Below are positions 41,113 to 49,780 of a stretch of 64,000 nt of DNA, in pieces. The translations under genes were made by a program, and so were the position numbers. The DNA comes from Treponema_B putidum. GTDB taxonomy: Bacteria > Spirochaetota > Spirochaetia > Treponematales > Treponemataceae. The notes beneath the pieces are model-generated. The model was given only the letters and a program-made list of their open reading frames with translations, was not told where the DNA came from and searched no databases. Location of the stretch: assembly GCF_007830595.1 (NCBI RefSeq), contig NZ_VLLD01000012.1; one strand, 5' to 3'. How positions within the stretch are numbered: position 1 is the first letter of the stretch; each line of letters starts with the position of its first letter.

Positions 41113-41952
41113 TTATTTCCGTGTTTTCTTTTTTTCAAAAAGAATTATCAAGCCATAGCCTGCAAGCATACAGAGGAGTGTAATTGGCTTCATAGAATGT
41201 TGCAGCCAGTCTTCCGGCAATATATGTCTGATTGAACCTGAAACGAGGCCTAAAATAAAGGCATAGGTGATCTTAGGAAATTTTTCCATTAAAAAACCTA
41301 TTAATCTGGCAGATAAAATGATACCTGCAAGAATTCCTAGACCGACAGGTATAAGAAGTGGAATGTTAAAGTCTGTAATTGCTTTTAAGACTGTGTAATA
41401 GGCTCCCATTATTAAAAGAATGAAGGAGCCTGATATGCCCGGAATTACCATTGCGGCAGCTCCTGCAAAGCCTGCTATGAATAAAAATATGAAGTTAGTT
41501 AAGCTCAATGTTTTTATAACCGCATTTGATGAACCCTCTGCACCTTTAAAAAAGTATAGGGCAAGCATTATGCTTAAACCTATCAAAAACCAAATAATTT
41601 TAAGTACGATTTTTATAGGCTTTTTTTGTTCTTTTTCTTTGACAAATTCAAAAATTATAAATATGCTTCCGATTATTAGACCCGCAAAAAAGAAACTTGT
41701 TTGTACAGGAAACCTTTCATAAACAAGTTTGAATAGGCGTGCAAAAAGGAGAACGCCCAGACCGACTCCTCCGAAAAGACAAAGATAAATTTTAAAATTA
41801 TTCTTAATGATTTTTACGTCAAGGCTTGCCGCTCCTATAAGATCCGAATAAACTCCGAAAATGACGGCTATTGTTCCACCCGAAATTCCCGGTATAACAT
41901 TCGCTATACCGATGGCAATACCTGCAATTATTTTCTTTATATAGTTTAACAT
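41113..41952 (-). CDS. DUF368 membrane protein, undecaprenyl-phosphate translocase family
   Basis: 279 residues with eight or more hydrophobic segments and the two inverted repeats of the family, each with a G(I/M)-x-GG/S motif (NVIPGISGGTIAVIFGVY and MVIPGISGSFILLIMGAY). Proteins of this family were recently shown to return undecaprenyl phosphate to the cytosolic leaflet. Start has no Shine-Dalgarno and lies 6 nt after the -10 box, so the mRNA should be leaderless. Confidence 0.8.
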   Translation of the reverse strand: MLNYIKKIIAGIAIGIANVIPGISGGTIAVIFGVYSDLIGAASLDVKIIKNNFKIYLCLFGGVGLGVLLFARLFKLVYERFPVQTSFFFAGLIIGSIFIIFEFVKEKEQKKPIKIVLKIIWFLIGLSIMLALYFFKGAEGSSNAVIKTLSLTNFIFLFIAGFAGAAAMVIPGISGSFILLIMGAYYTVLKAITDFNIPLLIPVGLGILAGIILSARLIGFLMEKFPKITYAFILGLVSGSIRHILPEDWLQHSMKPITLLCMLAGYGLIILFEKKKTRK

Positions 41953-41958
41953 TGTTTC

Positions 41959-41987
41959 ATTATATATAAATTTTACAATATAAACAA
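41959..41987 (-). promoter_or_regulatory. promoter of the DUF368 gene
   Basis: Minus strand TTGTTT (41987-41982), 17-nt spacer, TATAAT (41964-41959). The start codon at 41952 follows after 6 nt. It separates DUF368 from the flagellar operon that ends just upstream. Confidence 0.6.
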
Positions 41988-41994
41988 TTGGGAT

Positions 41995-42225
41995 TTAGTT
42001 ATTCTTTTTAATATGCAGTTCGGGTAAATTAAGTTTTGCATCGCGGACTAAGGCTGCCTTGTTTTCATTTTGGATTTCTTGGTAGATTTCTTCACGGAAA
42101 ACCTTGACCGATGCCGGTGCATCTACACCTATCTTTACCTGATCTCCCCGAATATCGATTATGGTAAGTTCTATGTTATCGCCTATTAGAATTTTTTGGT
42201 TTGTTTTACGGGAAAGTATGAGCAT
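41995..42225 (-). CDS. csrA: carbon storage regulator, RNA-binding protein
   Basis: 76 residues: MLILSRKTNQKILIGDNIELTI and the GVDAPASVKVFREEI helix, both classic CsrA. Binds GGA motifs in mRNA leaders; in spirochetes and Bacillus it controls flagellin translation and is held by FliW. Overlaps fliW by one base (TGATG) and has GGGAGGAAC as its Shine-Dalgarno inside the fliW tail. Confidence 0.95.
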   Translation of the reverse strand: MLILSRKTNQKILIGDNIELTIIDIRGDQVKIGVDAPASVKVFREEIYQEIQNENKAALVRDAKLNLPELHIKKNN

Positions 42226-42668
42226 CAGTTCCTCCCCGCAGTATTAAGCTCTGCAAGAATGTCGTGTTTTGTATTCCATTTTCCGTCATTTAAGACAGCC
42301 TGAAAAGCCTTTTTATTCTTTTTGTTTATAATAAGAGGGCCCTGCAAATTTGCCGTAATAGGTGCTCCTGTAGGCGGAATGGTAACAAGGGCAAAAACCA
42401 AGAGGTCTTTAGGAGATTCTGCCTCTATCGGTTTTAATAATTCGTCATCGATATCCAGCTCATAATCGGGTCTGAACAAAAAAGGATCTATAACGATGAA
42501 GGCTAAATTTTCATCGTCAAGGGATTGAACCCAAAAGAAGGGGTCTTTTCCCGAATCCAATAAGGCGTATTTATGAAATTCTTCAAATCCGTAAAATCCG
42601 TCAACCAATTCTATTATCTGTTCATCCTGAATCTCAACAAGCCCCATGGCTTTTGTCTTAATTTCCAT
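42225..42668 (-). CDS. fliW: flagellar assembly factor, CsrA antagonist
   Basis: 147 residues with the FliW order: GLVEIQDEQIIELVDGFYGFEEFHKYALLD at the N-terminus, then WVQSLDDENLAFIVIDPFLF and the VTIPPTGAPITANLQGPLIIN core. Known to bind CsrA and flagellin, so that free flagellin level sets CsrA activity. Sits between flgL and csrA as in other flagellated bacteria. Confidence 0.93.
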   Translation of the reverse strand: MEIKTKAMGLVEIQDEQIIELVDGFYGFEEFHKYALLDSGKDPFFWVQSLDDENLAFIVIDPFLFRPDYELDIDDELLKPIEAESPKDLLVFALVTIPPTGAPITANLQGPLIINKKNKKAFQAVLNDGKWNTKHDILAELNTAGRN

Positions 42669-42686
42669 TGTAAATCCATCCTATTT

Positions 42687-43934
42687 CTATTTTAAGTAGT
42701 TTAAAAGTGAATCCCTGTAAAGTCTTCCCAATACGCTTAAAGAAGCTTGATGAGTATGTTCAAACATCTTTAGATCGGTTATCGCCTTTGTAATGTCCAA
42801 GTCTGCTTCGCGCGCCTCTGCCGCCGTTACATTTAAGGTTTGCGTATCAATGCGGGCTAATATTACTTCGGCTCTTGCATACTTGGAACCCGTTTCGGCC
42901 ATTCTTGTAGTAAGATTGTGTATGCCTTCATCGAGGCTTCCTAAAATCTTTCCGCCTAGGGCTTCTTGGTCTCCCGAAAGGAAAGCATCGCGGACGGCAA
43001 TGGCTGCATCAAAAAGAGAGCCCCCCGAAACGCGTACCGAATTTGCCAAATTGTAGGGCGGTCTTTGTTCGGCCTTTATTAAGCCCAATTCGGATAAAAC
43101 GGTGCTTCCTTCCGCATCTCTAAGCCAAAGCTGGCGGGCATCGGTAGTTGTAAGGTTTAAGCCGCTTGTTATCGGGTCAAGGCTTGCTTTTACTGCGGCT
43201 CCCGAATCGTTTATCTTTGACATAATTGCATAAACATTGTCGCCTGCAATTAAGGGAATTTCAACCCCGTCAACCTCGATGCTTGTGTCTTCTTTTATAA
43301 CAAAGTTTCGGGCATCAGTTTGAGAAATAAGAATTTGCTGCTCTGCCCAAAATACCCTGTTACCGGCCTGATCTGCCCTCATAAAAGAAAGCTCATCGGT
43401 TTCAACTTCTTTTGAATCGACCGTACCGTTATATCTGACCTGAGTTATAAGGGCGGAACCTGCTCCGTCCACATCTCCCATTACGGTTTCAAAGGGCTCT
43501 GTAAAACTTTTGGTTCCCGAAAAAACTCTGACACCGTCCGAATTTACGGCATTTCCGTTTTGAATAAGTTCTTTTAAAAGTTCATCGGCCTCGGCTGCCA
43601 TATCTTTTAGGTCATCCGGTGTATAGGTTCCGTTTGCTCCCTGTACTGAAAGTTCTCTTAAACGCTGAACAACTTGGAGCGAATTATTCATATAGGTTTC
43701 GGCCGACATATATTGATCTCTCAAGGTTTTTGTGTTTTTTTCAAACCTTTCGAGGCGGGCAAGATAGGACTTGTACCTTACCGAGTGTCCTGCAGAAACG
43801 GGGTCATCTCTAAGCTGGTTTATCCGCCGTTGGGACTGTATCTGATTATTTAGATTATGAAGCCTCGACTCCTGATTCCTCATCGAAAAATTACTGTCCG
43901 TGTGCTGAATATTTGTACTAATTCTTTTCATCAT
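42687..43934 (-). CDS. flgL: flagellar hook-filament junction protein FlgL (HAP3)
   Basis: 415 residues. N-terminal flagellin-like helix (MRNQESRLHNLNNQIQSQRRINQLRDDPVSAGHSVRYKS) and a C-terminal helix ending YRDSLLNYLK that pack together in the filament-family D0/D1 core. Joins hook to filament beneath FlgK. Two ATGs in a row mark the start, with GGAG upstream. Confidence 0.93.
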   Translation of the reverse strand: MMKRISTNIQHTDSNFSMRNQESRLHNLNNQIQSQRRINQLRDDPVSAGHSVRYKSYLARLERFEKNTKTLRDQYMSAETYMNNSLQVVQRLRELSVQGANGTYTPDDLKDMAAEADELLKELIQNGNAVNSDGVRVFSGTKSFTEPFETVMGDVDGAGSALITQVRYNGTVDSKEVETDELSFMRADQAGNRVFWAEQQILISQTDARNFVIKEDTSIEVDGVEIPLIAGDNVYAIMSKINDSGAAVKASLDPITSGLNLTTTDARQLWLRDAEGSTVLSELGLIKAEQRPPYNLANSVRVSGGSLFDAAIAVRDAFLSGDQEALGGKILGSLDEGIHNLTTRMAETGSKYARAEVILARIDTQTLNVTAAEAREADLDITKAITDLKMFEHTHQASLSVLGRLYRDSLLNYLK

Positions 43935-43956
43935 ATTTTACTCCAAACCTTAAAAG

Positions 43957-45828
43957 CTAGACACCCATTCTGTTTATAACGGTGTCTATCATTTCGTTGA
44001 TTACCGAAACAAATCTTGCAGAAGCATTATACCCGTGCTGAAATTTGATAATATCCGATAGTTCTTCGTCTATGTTTACGCCCGATACTGAATCCCTCAT
44101 ATCGTGTAATTCCTTTACAATGGCTATCTGTGTGTTTAAGGTCATTTCTGCCTGCTCGCCTTTTAGACCGATTTCGGTTACAGTATCGGCAAAAAAGTCG
44201 TCAAAGGTGGCTGAGAGCCCTACCATTACGGGAGTATTTCTGATTGCGGCTATTGCAAGAGCGGCTCTGTTGTCTCCCGGATAGGCGACGCCTTCCGGTC
44301 CCTTATAACCTGAAGCTATATTTTGTATATCGCTTTTGATTACGGGATTTATTTCCATCCAGCCTGAAGGATGGGCTATGGGAGAGACCGCATATTGGGC
44401 TCCGGATAATACATCAACCGCATTTGCTCTTCCCCAGTCATAGGCACCTTCCTGCCCTGCCTGAGAAAGCACGCCCGAATAGCCTGCTAAAAATCTTCCC
44501 GAATCCTCGACATGACGGATAACAAAGTCAGGATTTTCTTTATCAAGGCTTGTCATACCTTTTAAAACAAGTTTATTGTTTTGGTCAAGGTAAGCCGCTA
44601 CTTCGGAGCCTGATCTGTTAATCCTTTCTACAAGGTCTGAAACCATATCAGTCGAATAATAGGGTACCTGCACAATGCCGTCCCCAGACGAAAGGGTTAA
44701 GGTTCCTTCAAGGCCTATTTGTTCACGCGGGTCAAGGGTGTTGGTACTTGTAATTCTGAAGATGTAGGAAGAATCATATTCTCCGTCTCCGTTTCTGTCA
44801 AAATTGCCGAGGGTATTGTTTATAAAATATTGTTCCTTAAAAAAATCGATGCCCGTTTTTCCGTTGGGACTCATAGCACTTCTGTGGACATCATTTACCA
44901 AATCGACAAAGTTCATTGTCATCGTATCCAGTTTTCTGATTTCGTTTCGGATATCCGTATCCCTAAGCTCAATCAAAGCGGCTAGTTTTCCCGATTCAAA
45001 ATGAGCTAAATTACCGGAATCTTCCCAGATAACGTCTGCATATTTATCGTTTTCAGTTGAGGCCCTAAAATCGAATGTTCGGTGTGTTCTTCCCTGTACT
45101 ATTTCCAAACCGGCCGTATGAATGACGTATGTTTCGTCTTCATCTCTTTTATCTACGGAAATATCAATAAGAGAAGAAAGTTTTTCGGTTAAAAGGTCTC
45201 TTTTATCCATTAAATCATTGGGATTGTCTCCCATAGCCTTAACCTTAACTATTTCTTCGTTTAGTTTGGCTATACGGCTTGTAAGGTCGTTTACCTGCTT
45301 TACGGTTGCTTCTATGTCGCCGTGTACCATGTCCCTTATGCCCTGTAAGCCGCGGAATTGATGATGAATGGCATCCGTTAAAGTTTCAGTCCGTGTACGG
45401 ACTACCTGACGGGCAGCATCCGACTCAGGGTAGAGTGAAAGTTCTTGCCAAGCCTCCCAAAACTGGTCCATTCGGCTTCGGACGGAAATGTCTTCGGGTT
45501 CGTTATGAACCTGTTCCAAAAGAGCAATATAAGAGTTTCTTGTTTCCCAATAGCCTAGGTCATCGGCAGCCCCTATAATTCTTTGATCCAAAAGCTCATC
45601 CCTTAATCGGGTAATGGAACCTATGGTAACTCCCTGTCCGATTTGCCCGGGTGTTTCTGCTCTGGTTAAGTCTGGCCTGTAAAGAGGCTCAAAAGCATCG
45701 AGGTTTACCCTCTGCCTTGTATATCCCTTTGTCGAAGAATTCGAAATATTATGACCCGCCGTTTGAATCGACTGCTGGTGAGCAAACAAACTTCTTTTTC
45801 CTAATTCTATTGCATCAAATGTCGCCAT
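43957..45828 (-). CDS. flgK: flagellar hook-filament junction protein FlgK (HAP1)
   Basis: 623 residues. The N-terminus FDAIELGKRSLFAHQQSIQTAGHNISNSSTKGYTRQR is the rod/hook-family signature, and the C-terminus has the matching FQHGYNASARFVSVINEMIDTVINRMGV helix. Sits between hook and filament in the periplasmic flagellum. Shine-Dalgarno GGAGGT is the downstream one of two copies flanking repeat C. Confidence 0.95.
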   Translation of the reverse strand: MATFDAIELGKRSLFAHQQSIQTAGHNISNSSTKGYTRQRVNLDAFEPLYRPDLTRAETPGQIGQGVTIGSITRLRDELLDQRIIGAADDLGYWETRNSYIALLEQVHNEPEDISVRSRMDQFWEAWQELSLYPESDAARQVVRTRTETLTDAIHHQFRGLQGIRDMVHGDIEATVKQVNDLTSRIAKLNEEIVKVKAMGDNPNDLMDKRDLLTEKLSSLIDISVDKRDEDETYVIHTAGLEIVQGRTHRTFDFRASTENDKYADVIWEDSGNLAHFESGKLAALIELRDTDIRNEIRKLDTMTMNFVDLVNDVHRSAMSPNGKTGIDFFKEQYFINNTLGNFDRNGDGEYDSSYIFRITSTNTLDPREQIGLEGTLTLSSGDGIVQVPYYSTDMVSDLVERINRSGSEVAAYLDQNNKLVLKGMTSLDKENPDFVIRHVEDSGRFLAGYSGVLSQAGQEGAYDWGRANAVDVLSGAQYAVSPIAHPSGWMEINPVIKSDIQNIASGYKGPEGVAYPGDNRAALAIAAIRNTPVMVGLSATFDDFFADTVTEIGLKGEQAEMTLNTQIAIVKELHDMRDSVSGVNIDEELSDIIKFQHGYNASARFVSVINEMIDTVINRMGV

Positions 45829-45832
45829 CTAT

Positions 45833-45900
45833 ACCTCCATAATAATTACGGTAGATAAACAGTGAGGCTGAATTTCTGCCGAACTGTTTATCGCACCTCC
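45833..45900 (-). repeat. SD-flanked hairpin element, copy C (flgN-flgK)
   Basis: Outer stem GATAAACAGT/ACTGTTTATC (45854-45863/45883-45892), inner GGC/GCC. On the minus strand GGAGGT occurs both at 45900-45895 before the palindrome and at 45838-45833 as the flgK Shine-Dalgarno. Same motif (GATAAACAGTTCGGCAGAAATTC) as copy B. Confidence 0.8.
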
Positions 45901-45901
45901 T

Positions 45902-46393
45902 TTATAAGACCTCATTTAAAACGAGGCTTGTTATTTCCGTATTAACCCGTTTCCCTTTCGCAGTATAACATTTTCCGTTTCTTTCTTCCGAAATAATATT
46001 TACTACACCATTCACCAAGGCTTGAGCATGTGAAACATAATTTGAGAAAACATCATTTTCAATTTTTGAATAGAAAACTCTTTCTTTTAATTTTTCATAT
46101 AAAGAATCGATCTGCTTCTTATCTGCCGGAGCAAATTGTTTTGTCTGTGCATAAAAGTCAATTTCGTGAGAATCATTTTCATCAGCTTGCAAAAGTCCGT
46201 ATAATTTTTTATCCAAATGCGAAAATTTTACGGAAGCATCGTTTAAGGAACTCAAGTTTTTTTCACTTTCCTGCCAGTCTCTATCCAAAACACCTTGGTA
46301 CATAGCCTTTTGCAAATTATAGATATTATCGATTAAATCAATTTGTTCATGTAAAATGCTTTTTATGTCTGCCGCAACCGAATGTTTTTCCAT
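45902..46393 (-). CDS. flgN: flagellar export chaperone FlgN-like protein
   Basis: 163 residues, almost all helical, low similarity as usual for FlgN. LLHEQIDLIDNIYNLQKAMYQGVLDRD resembles the family's N-terminal helix. Located directly upstream of flgK and flgL, the two proteins FlgN chaperones, which is the main argument. Shine-Dalgarno GAGGAG. Confidence 0.75.
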   Translation of the reverse strand: MEKHSVAADIKSILHEQIDLIDNIYNLQKAMYQGVLDRDWQESEKNLSSLNDASVKFSHLDKKLYGLLQADENDSHEIDFYAQTKQFAPADKKQIDSLYEKLKERVFYSKIENDVFSNYVSHAQALVNGVVNIISEERNGKCYTAKGKRVNTEITSLVLNEVL

Positions 46394-46479
46394 AGCAATC
46401 TACTCCTCAGAGGCAGTATCGGCATATAAAAAAAAAGCATTAGAGAATTTTTAATTTATGAAAAGAAATAACATTTCAG

Positions 46480-46508
46480 TTGACGTAAGCCGAAAATAAA
46501 TGTATTAT
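46480..46508 (+). promoter_or_regulatory. promoter of the Pro/Glu-rich lipoprotein
   Basis: TTGACG (46480-46485), 17-nt spacer, TATTAT (46503-46508), 6 nt before ATG 46515, so probably leaderless. Divergent from flgN. Confidence 0.55.
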
Positions 46509-46514
46509 AATTGT

Positions 46515-47114
46515 ATGAAAAAGACTTTTTATTGTTTAGGCCTATGCCTTGTTGTAATTTTAATAGGTTCATGTGCATCCGCACCTGAAACAAAGCCTGT
46601 TTCTGTTGTTGAAACTCCTGTACCGGAAGAAAAGCCTCAGCAGGTTCAAAAACCAGAGGCTGAAAAGCCTATAGAAGAGGAAAAGCCTCAGGCTGAAGTA
46701 TCAAAACCTGCGGATGAAGAAGTTGTTGCTCAATTTGAGGGCGTTTCCATTACCAAAAAGGACAAGGAGATAGCTAAGTCCGAAATTGAAGAGGTTGTAA
46801 AAAAACTAAACGATATAACGGCAAAAAAGGACTATGGCCGCTGGAGATACTGGCTTTCAAAAGATTATATAAAAGAATTTTCAAAGCCTGAAGTTTTGAA
46901 AAAAGCCAGCGAGGGACTTCCTGCTCATCAAAAAGGAACGCAGTTAAAAAGTATTGAAGACTATTTTTACTATGTTTTTGTTCCTTCAAGACAAAACAAA
47001 GTGTTTGATGATATTACTTATTTATCACCGACTAAGGTTGAAGCTAGGACGACAGACTCTAAGGTGCTTTATAGATTTGAAAAAATAGATGACAGATGGC
47101 TTTTGGTTCCTTAA
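46515..47114 (+). CDS. lipoprotein with Pro/Glu/Lys-rich linker
   Basis: About 199 residues. Signal with lipobox LIGSC. Residues about 23-75 form a flexible linker of PVPEEKPQQ/KPEAEKPIEEEK type. The globular part (about 85-199, VVKKLNDITAKKDYGRWRYWLSKDYIKEFS...) has aromatic helices and a C-terminal beta stretch (YRFEKIDDRWLLVP) like the nuclear-transport-factor-2 superfamily. An in-frame ATG at 46500 falls within the promoter. Not assigned to a named protein; likely a periplasmic linker lipoprotein. Confidence 0.65.
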   Translation: MKKTFYCLGLCLVVILIGSCASAPETKPVSVVETPVPEEKPQQVQKPEAEKPIEEEKPQAEVSKPADEEVVAQFEGVSITKKDKEIAKSEIEEVVKKLNDITAKKDYGRWRYWLSKDYIKEFSKPEVLKKASEGLPAHQKGTQLKSIEDYFYYVFVPSRQNKVFDDITYLSPTKVEARTTDSKVLYRFEKIDDRWLLVP

Positions 47115-47250
47115 AACGGGCTTTTAGAGGTTTTTCATCGAATTTGACTATTTTGACTATAAAAATAAAAAAAGCAAGTTTTACTACTTGACTTTACAAT
47201 GAAAATGATTGAAAATAAAGGTAATGTACCAAACTAGGGGGTAATTGAAC

Positions 47251-47958
47251 ATGCGACGAAAGTCTTTAGTTTTTGTAATGATGATATTATGTTTAGGATT
47301 ATGCTTTGTATTTGCAGAGGAGGGAGAAAAGCCCGGCTCTATGATGACAGTTGAAGAAGCCTATCTTAATTCGATGGAGGGCATAATTCTTAAAGAGATG
47401 GTTACAACGGAAGGCCGCGATTCTAAGTTTGTAGCCTTGCAGATGGTTGAAGAAGCTATTGAGAGCGGGAGGGTAACACCTGAACTGCAGGAAGCTCTTG
47501 ATTCTCTTGCGACTGTAGGCCTTACCTCGGTCGTACGTGAAAACGGAAGAGTTGCCAATAACTATCCCGATGTCAGAAGGGAGGCATGCCGTCTTTTAGG
47601 AAAAATTAAAAACGAACAGGCAAAGAAATCTCTTATGACCGTTATGTACACCGATAATGAGCCGGTAGTAATTATGGAAGCCGTTAAATCTTTAGGAGAA
47701 TTGGGTTACAACAATAATGATGAGGTTGTAGATATGATAAATTTTATCAACCGCAAATTCGATATTATTAACCCTCAAAGCTCCTTGGCCCTTGAAGTAC
47801 TCAATGCTTATGAAAAATTGGCTCCCACTGTAAAAGATAAGAGAGCTATGACTGAAAGTATTATGAGAATTGCAAATAACTTTAACTACATAACTCCTGT
47901 AAGAAACAGAGCTATGGAAGTCCTAAAATCAATAGTGAGCGGACAAAATAAGAACTAA
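47251..47958 (+). CDS. exported protein with HEAT-like repeats
   Basis: About 235 residues. Signal peptide (LVFVMMILCLGLCFVFAEEG) without lipobox. The mature part has HEAT/Armadillo-type helical pairs (YPDVRREACRLLGKIKNEQAKKSLMTVMYTDNEPVVIMEAVKSLGELGYNNNDEVVDMI). I use ATG 47251, 9 nt after AGGGGG; a TTG at 47245 is too close to it. Likely a periplasmic scaffold protein; partners unknown. Confidence 0.7.
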   Translation: MRRKSLVFVMMILCLGLCFVFAEEGEKPGSMMTVEEAYLNSMEGIILKEMVTTEGRDSKFVALQMVEEAIESGRVTPELQEALDSLATVGLTSVVRENGRVANNYPDVRREACRLLGKIKNEQAKKSLMTVMYTDNEPVVIMEAVKSLGELGYNNNDEVVDMINFINRKFDIINPQSSLALEVLNAYEKLAPTVKDKRAMTESIMRIANNFNYITPVRNRAMEVLKSIVSGQNKN

Positions 47959-47973
47959 AATTTAGCTAAAAGA

Positions 47974-48591
47974 ATGAAAGAGCTGATTTTAGCTTCTGCA
48001 TCACCCAGACGAAAAGAGATACTCGATTCGCTGGGTGTTTTATTTTATATTAAACCGTCTAATTTTGATGAATCTTTAATAACCGAAAAAGATCCGGTAA
48101 AAAAATGTATTTTAACTGCGCACTGTAAGGCGGAAAGCCTTTTTAAGACCTTACCGCAAACTGCGGACAATAACCTTAATAAGCTGATATTGGCGGCAGA
48201 TACTCTTGTTTTTGCTATCGATACTGAAATTCCAAATAAAAAGATAATCTTCGGTAAACCTAAAACCGAAAAAGAAGCCGAAATGATGCTTAAAAGCCAT
48301 TCCGGTTCAGCCCATTTTGTGGTGAGTGCAATCTGCCTTCTTGACTGTAAAACAGGTCAAGTAAATGAAAAACACAATATTTCTAAGGTCTTTTTTAAAA
48401 AACTTTCAGATAAAGAAATTTCCGCATATATAAAAACCGAAGAATGGAAGGATGCTGCAGGGGCTTATAAAATTCAAGGTAAGGCTTCTTTTTTTATTGA
48501 AAAAATCGAAGGCTCCTATACCGGCATAGTCGGCCTTCCTATAAAAGAGCTTTATGAAATCTTAAATGAAAAGGGATTCAGTATTCTTTAA
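47974..48591 (+). CDS. maf: Maf-family nucleotide pyrophosphatase
   Basis: 205 residues. ILASASPRRKEILDSLG at the N-terminus, ILAADTLVF in the middle and the EWKDAAGAYKIQGKASFFIEKIEGSYTGIVGLPI C-terminal block are the Maf signature. Hydrolyses non-canonical nucleoside triphosphates to monophosphates. Starts 16 nt after the HEAT gene; the Shine-Dalgarno is weak. Confidence 0.92.
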   Translation: MKELILASASPRRKEILDSLGVLFYIKPSNFDESLITEKDPVKKCILTAHCKAESLFKTLPQTADNNLNKLILAADTLVFAIDTEIPNKKIIFGKPKTEKEAEMMLKSHSGSAHFVVSAICLLDCKTGQVNEKHNISKVFFKKLSDKEISAYIKTEEWKDAAGAYKIQGKASFFIEKIEGSYTGIVGLPIKELYEILNEKGFSIL

Positions 48592-48653
48592 TCGAAAAAC
48601 CTGCGAATTTAAGGCCTTAGATAAAACTCTTTTAAGTAAACTTTGTCAAGCAC

Positions 48654-48682
48654 TATACAAAAACTTCAAAAAATTATATAAT
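48654..48682 (+). promoter_or_regulatory. promoter of the rpsB-tsf operon
   Basis: TATACA (48654-48659), 17-nt spacer, TATAAT (48677-48682). Transcription starts near 48690, giving a structured leader of about 130 nt. Confidence 0.55.
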
Positions 48683-48690
48683 ACCGATAT

Positions 48691-48815
48691 GCCGTTTTTA
48701 CGGTAAATATCCGGAAGGATGTACGGCTATAAGATTAGCCCCTAGGCAGTTTAATTGGCTGTACTCTGTTCCGAGAAATAGAGAAGGCAGGAGCTTTTTA
48801 GCTCCAAAGGAGAAA
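48691..48815 (+). promoter_or_regulatory. structured rpsB leader (possible S2 autoregulatory element)
   Basis: The leader can fold GCCGT/ACGGC (48691-48695/48723-48727) with a nested ATCC-GGAA-GGAT hairpin. A final GGAGC/GCTCC hairpin sits just before the Shine-Dalgarno. Ribosomal protein leaders often bind their product; whether this one does is not shown by sequence alone. Confidence 0.4.
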
Positions 48816-48818
48816 CAC

Positions 48819-49694
48819 ATGGCAGTAGTAACCATGAAAAACTTACTTGAATCGGGCGTACATTTCGGCCATCAAGTAAAACGCTGGGATCCGAGAATGA
48901 AAAAGTACATTTTTTCTGAAAGAAACGGAATTCACATCATCGATTTACAAAAAACAATCGTAGCAATCCGTGAGGCCTATGAAGCCGTACGCAAAACAAC
49001 TTCGGAAGGGAAGTCGGTTTTGTTCGTAGGAACAAAGAAGCAGGCCCAGCAGACAATTCAAAAAGAAGCTGAAAGATGCGGAATGTTCTATGTAAACAAC
49101 CGCTGGCTTGGCGGAATGCTTACAAACTTTTCAACAATCAAAAAGAGTTTGGCCCGTCTTAAGAAAATCGAAAAAATGGAAGTTGACGGGACATTCGATA
49201 ACCTAACAAAAAAAGAAATCGCTTCTCTCCAAAAAGAAAAAGCAAAGCTTGAAAAAAACTTAGGCGGCATTAAGGAGATGAAGGATCTACCCGGAATTCT
49301 ATTTATTATCGATACCCGAAAAGAAGAAATTGCTATCAGAGAAGCCCGCTCATTAGGTATTCCTATTATTGCCGTTGTTGATACCAACTGCAATCCCGAA
49401 GGCATCGATTATCCCATCCCCGGAAACGATGATGCAATCAGAGCTATTTCGCTTTTTACAGGCGTAATCGCTAATGCCGTTATCGAGGCCGATAACGAAC
49501 ACGGCCTTAAAATCATCGAAAATCTTCAGGAAGATGAGGAGTCCGGCGATTCAGGTGTTGATCCTTATCAGGACAGAGAAGAAGAAATTACCGATTATTC
49601 CAACTACACTCCCAAAGATGAAACTTCCGGAGATGATGTGGATGAAGAAGAAAATCCTCTCGTAAATGATGAGGATTTATATGACGACAAGTAA
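48819..49694 (+). CDS. rpsB: 30S ribosomal protein S2
   Basis: 291 residues. MKNLLESGVHFGHQVKRWDPRMKKYIF and the VIIDTRKEE, AVVDTNCNPEGIDYPIPGNDDA blocks are conserved S2 regions. From about residue 238 it has a long acidic tail (EDEESGDSGVDPYQDREEE... ending EDLYDDK) that most S2 proteins lack. First gene of the rpsB-tsf-frr-uppS-cdsA-dxr-rseP group. Confidence 0.97.
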   Translation: MAVVTMKNLLESGVHFGHQVKRWDPRMKKYIFSERNGIHIIDLQKTIVAIREAYEAVRKTTSEGKSVLFVGTKKQAQQTIQKEAERCGMFYVNNRWLGGMLTNFSTIKKSLARLKKIEKMEVDGTFDNLTKKEIASLQKEKAKLEKNLGGIKEMKDLPGILFIIDTRKEEIAIREARSLGIPIIAVVDTNCNPEGIDYPIPGNDDAIRAISLFTGVIANAVIEADNEHGLKIIENLQEDEESGDSGVDPYQDREEEITDYSNYTPKDETSGDDVDEEENPLVNDEDLYDDK

Positions 49695-49699
49695 ATAAA

Positions 49700-49775
49700 A
49701 GTTTTTATAGGAGATTCGATAAACAGCTCGGCAGAAATTCTGCCTCACTGTTAATCTTCTAGTTTTTATAGGAGA
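49700..49775 (+). repeat. SD-flanked hairpin element, copy B (rpsB-tsf)
   Basis: A 15-bp direct repeat AGTTTTTATAGGAGA (49700-49714 and 49761-49775) flanks a 46-bp palindromic unit. Outer stem CGATAAACAG/CTGTTAATC (one imperfect base), inner GGCAG-AAATT-CTGCC. The second direct repeat serves as the tsf Shine-Dalgarno. Confidence 0.9.
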
Positions 49776-49780
49776 AATTT

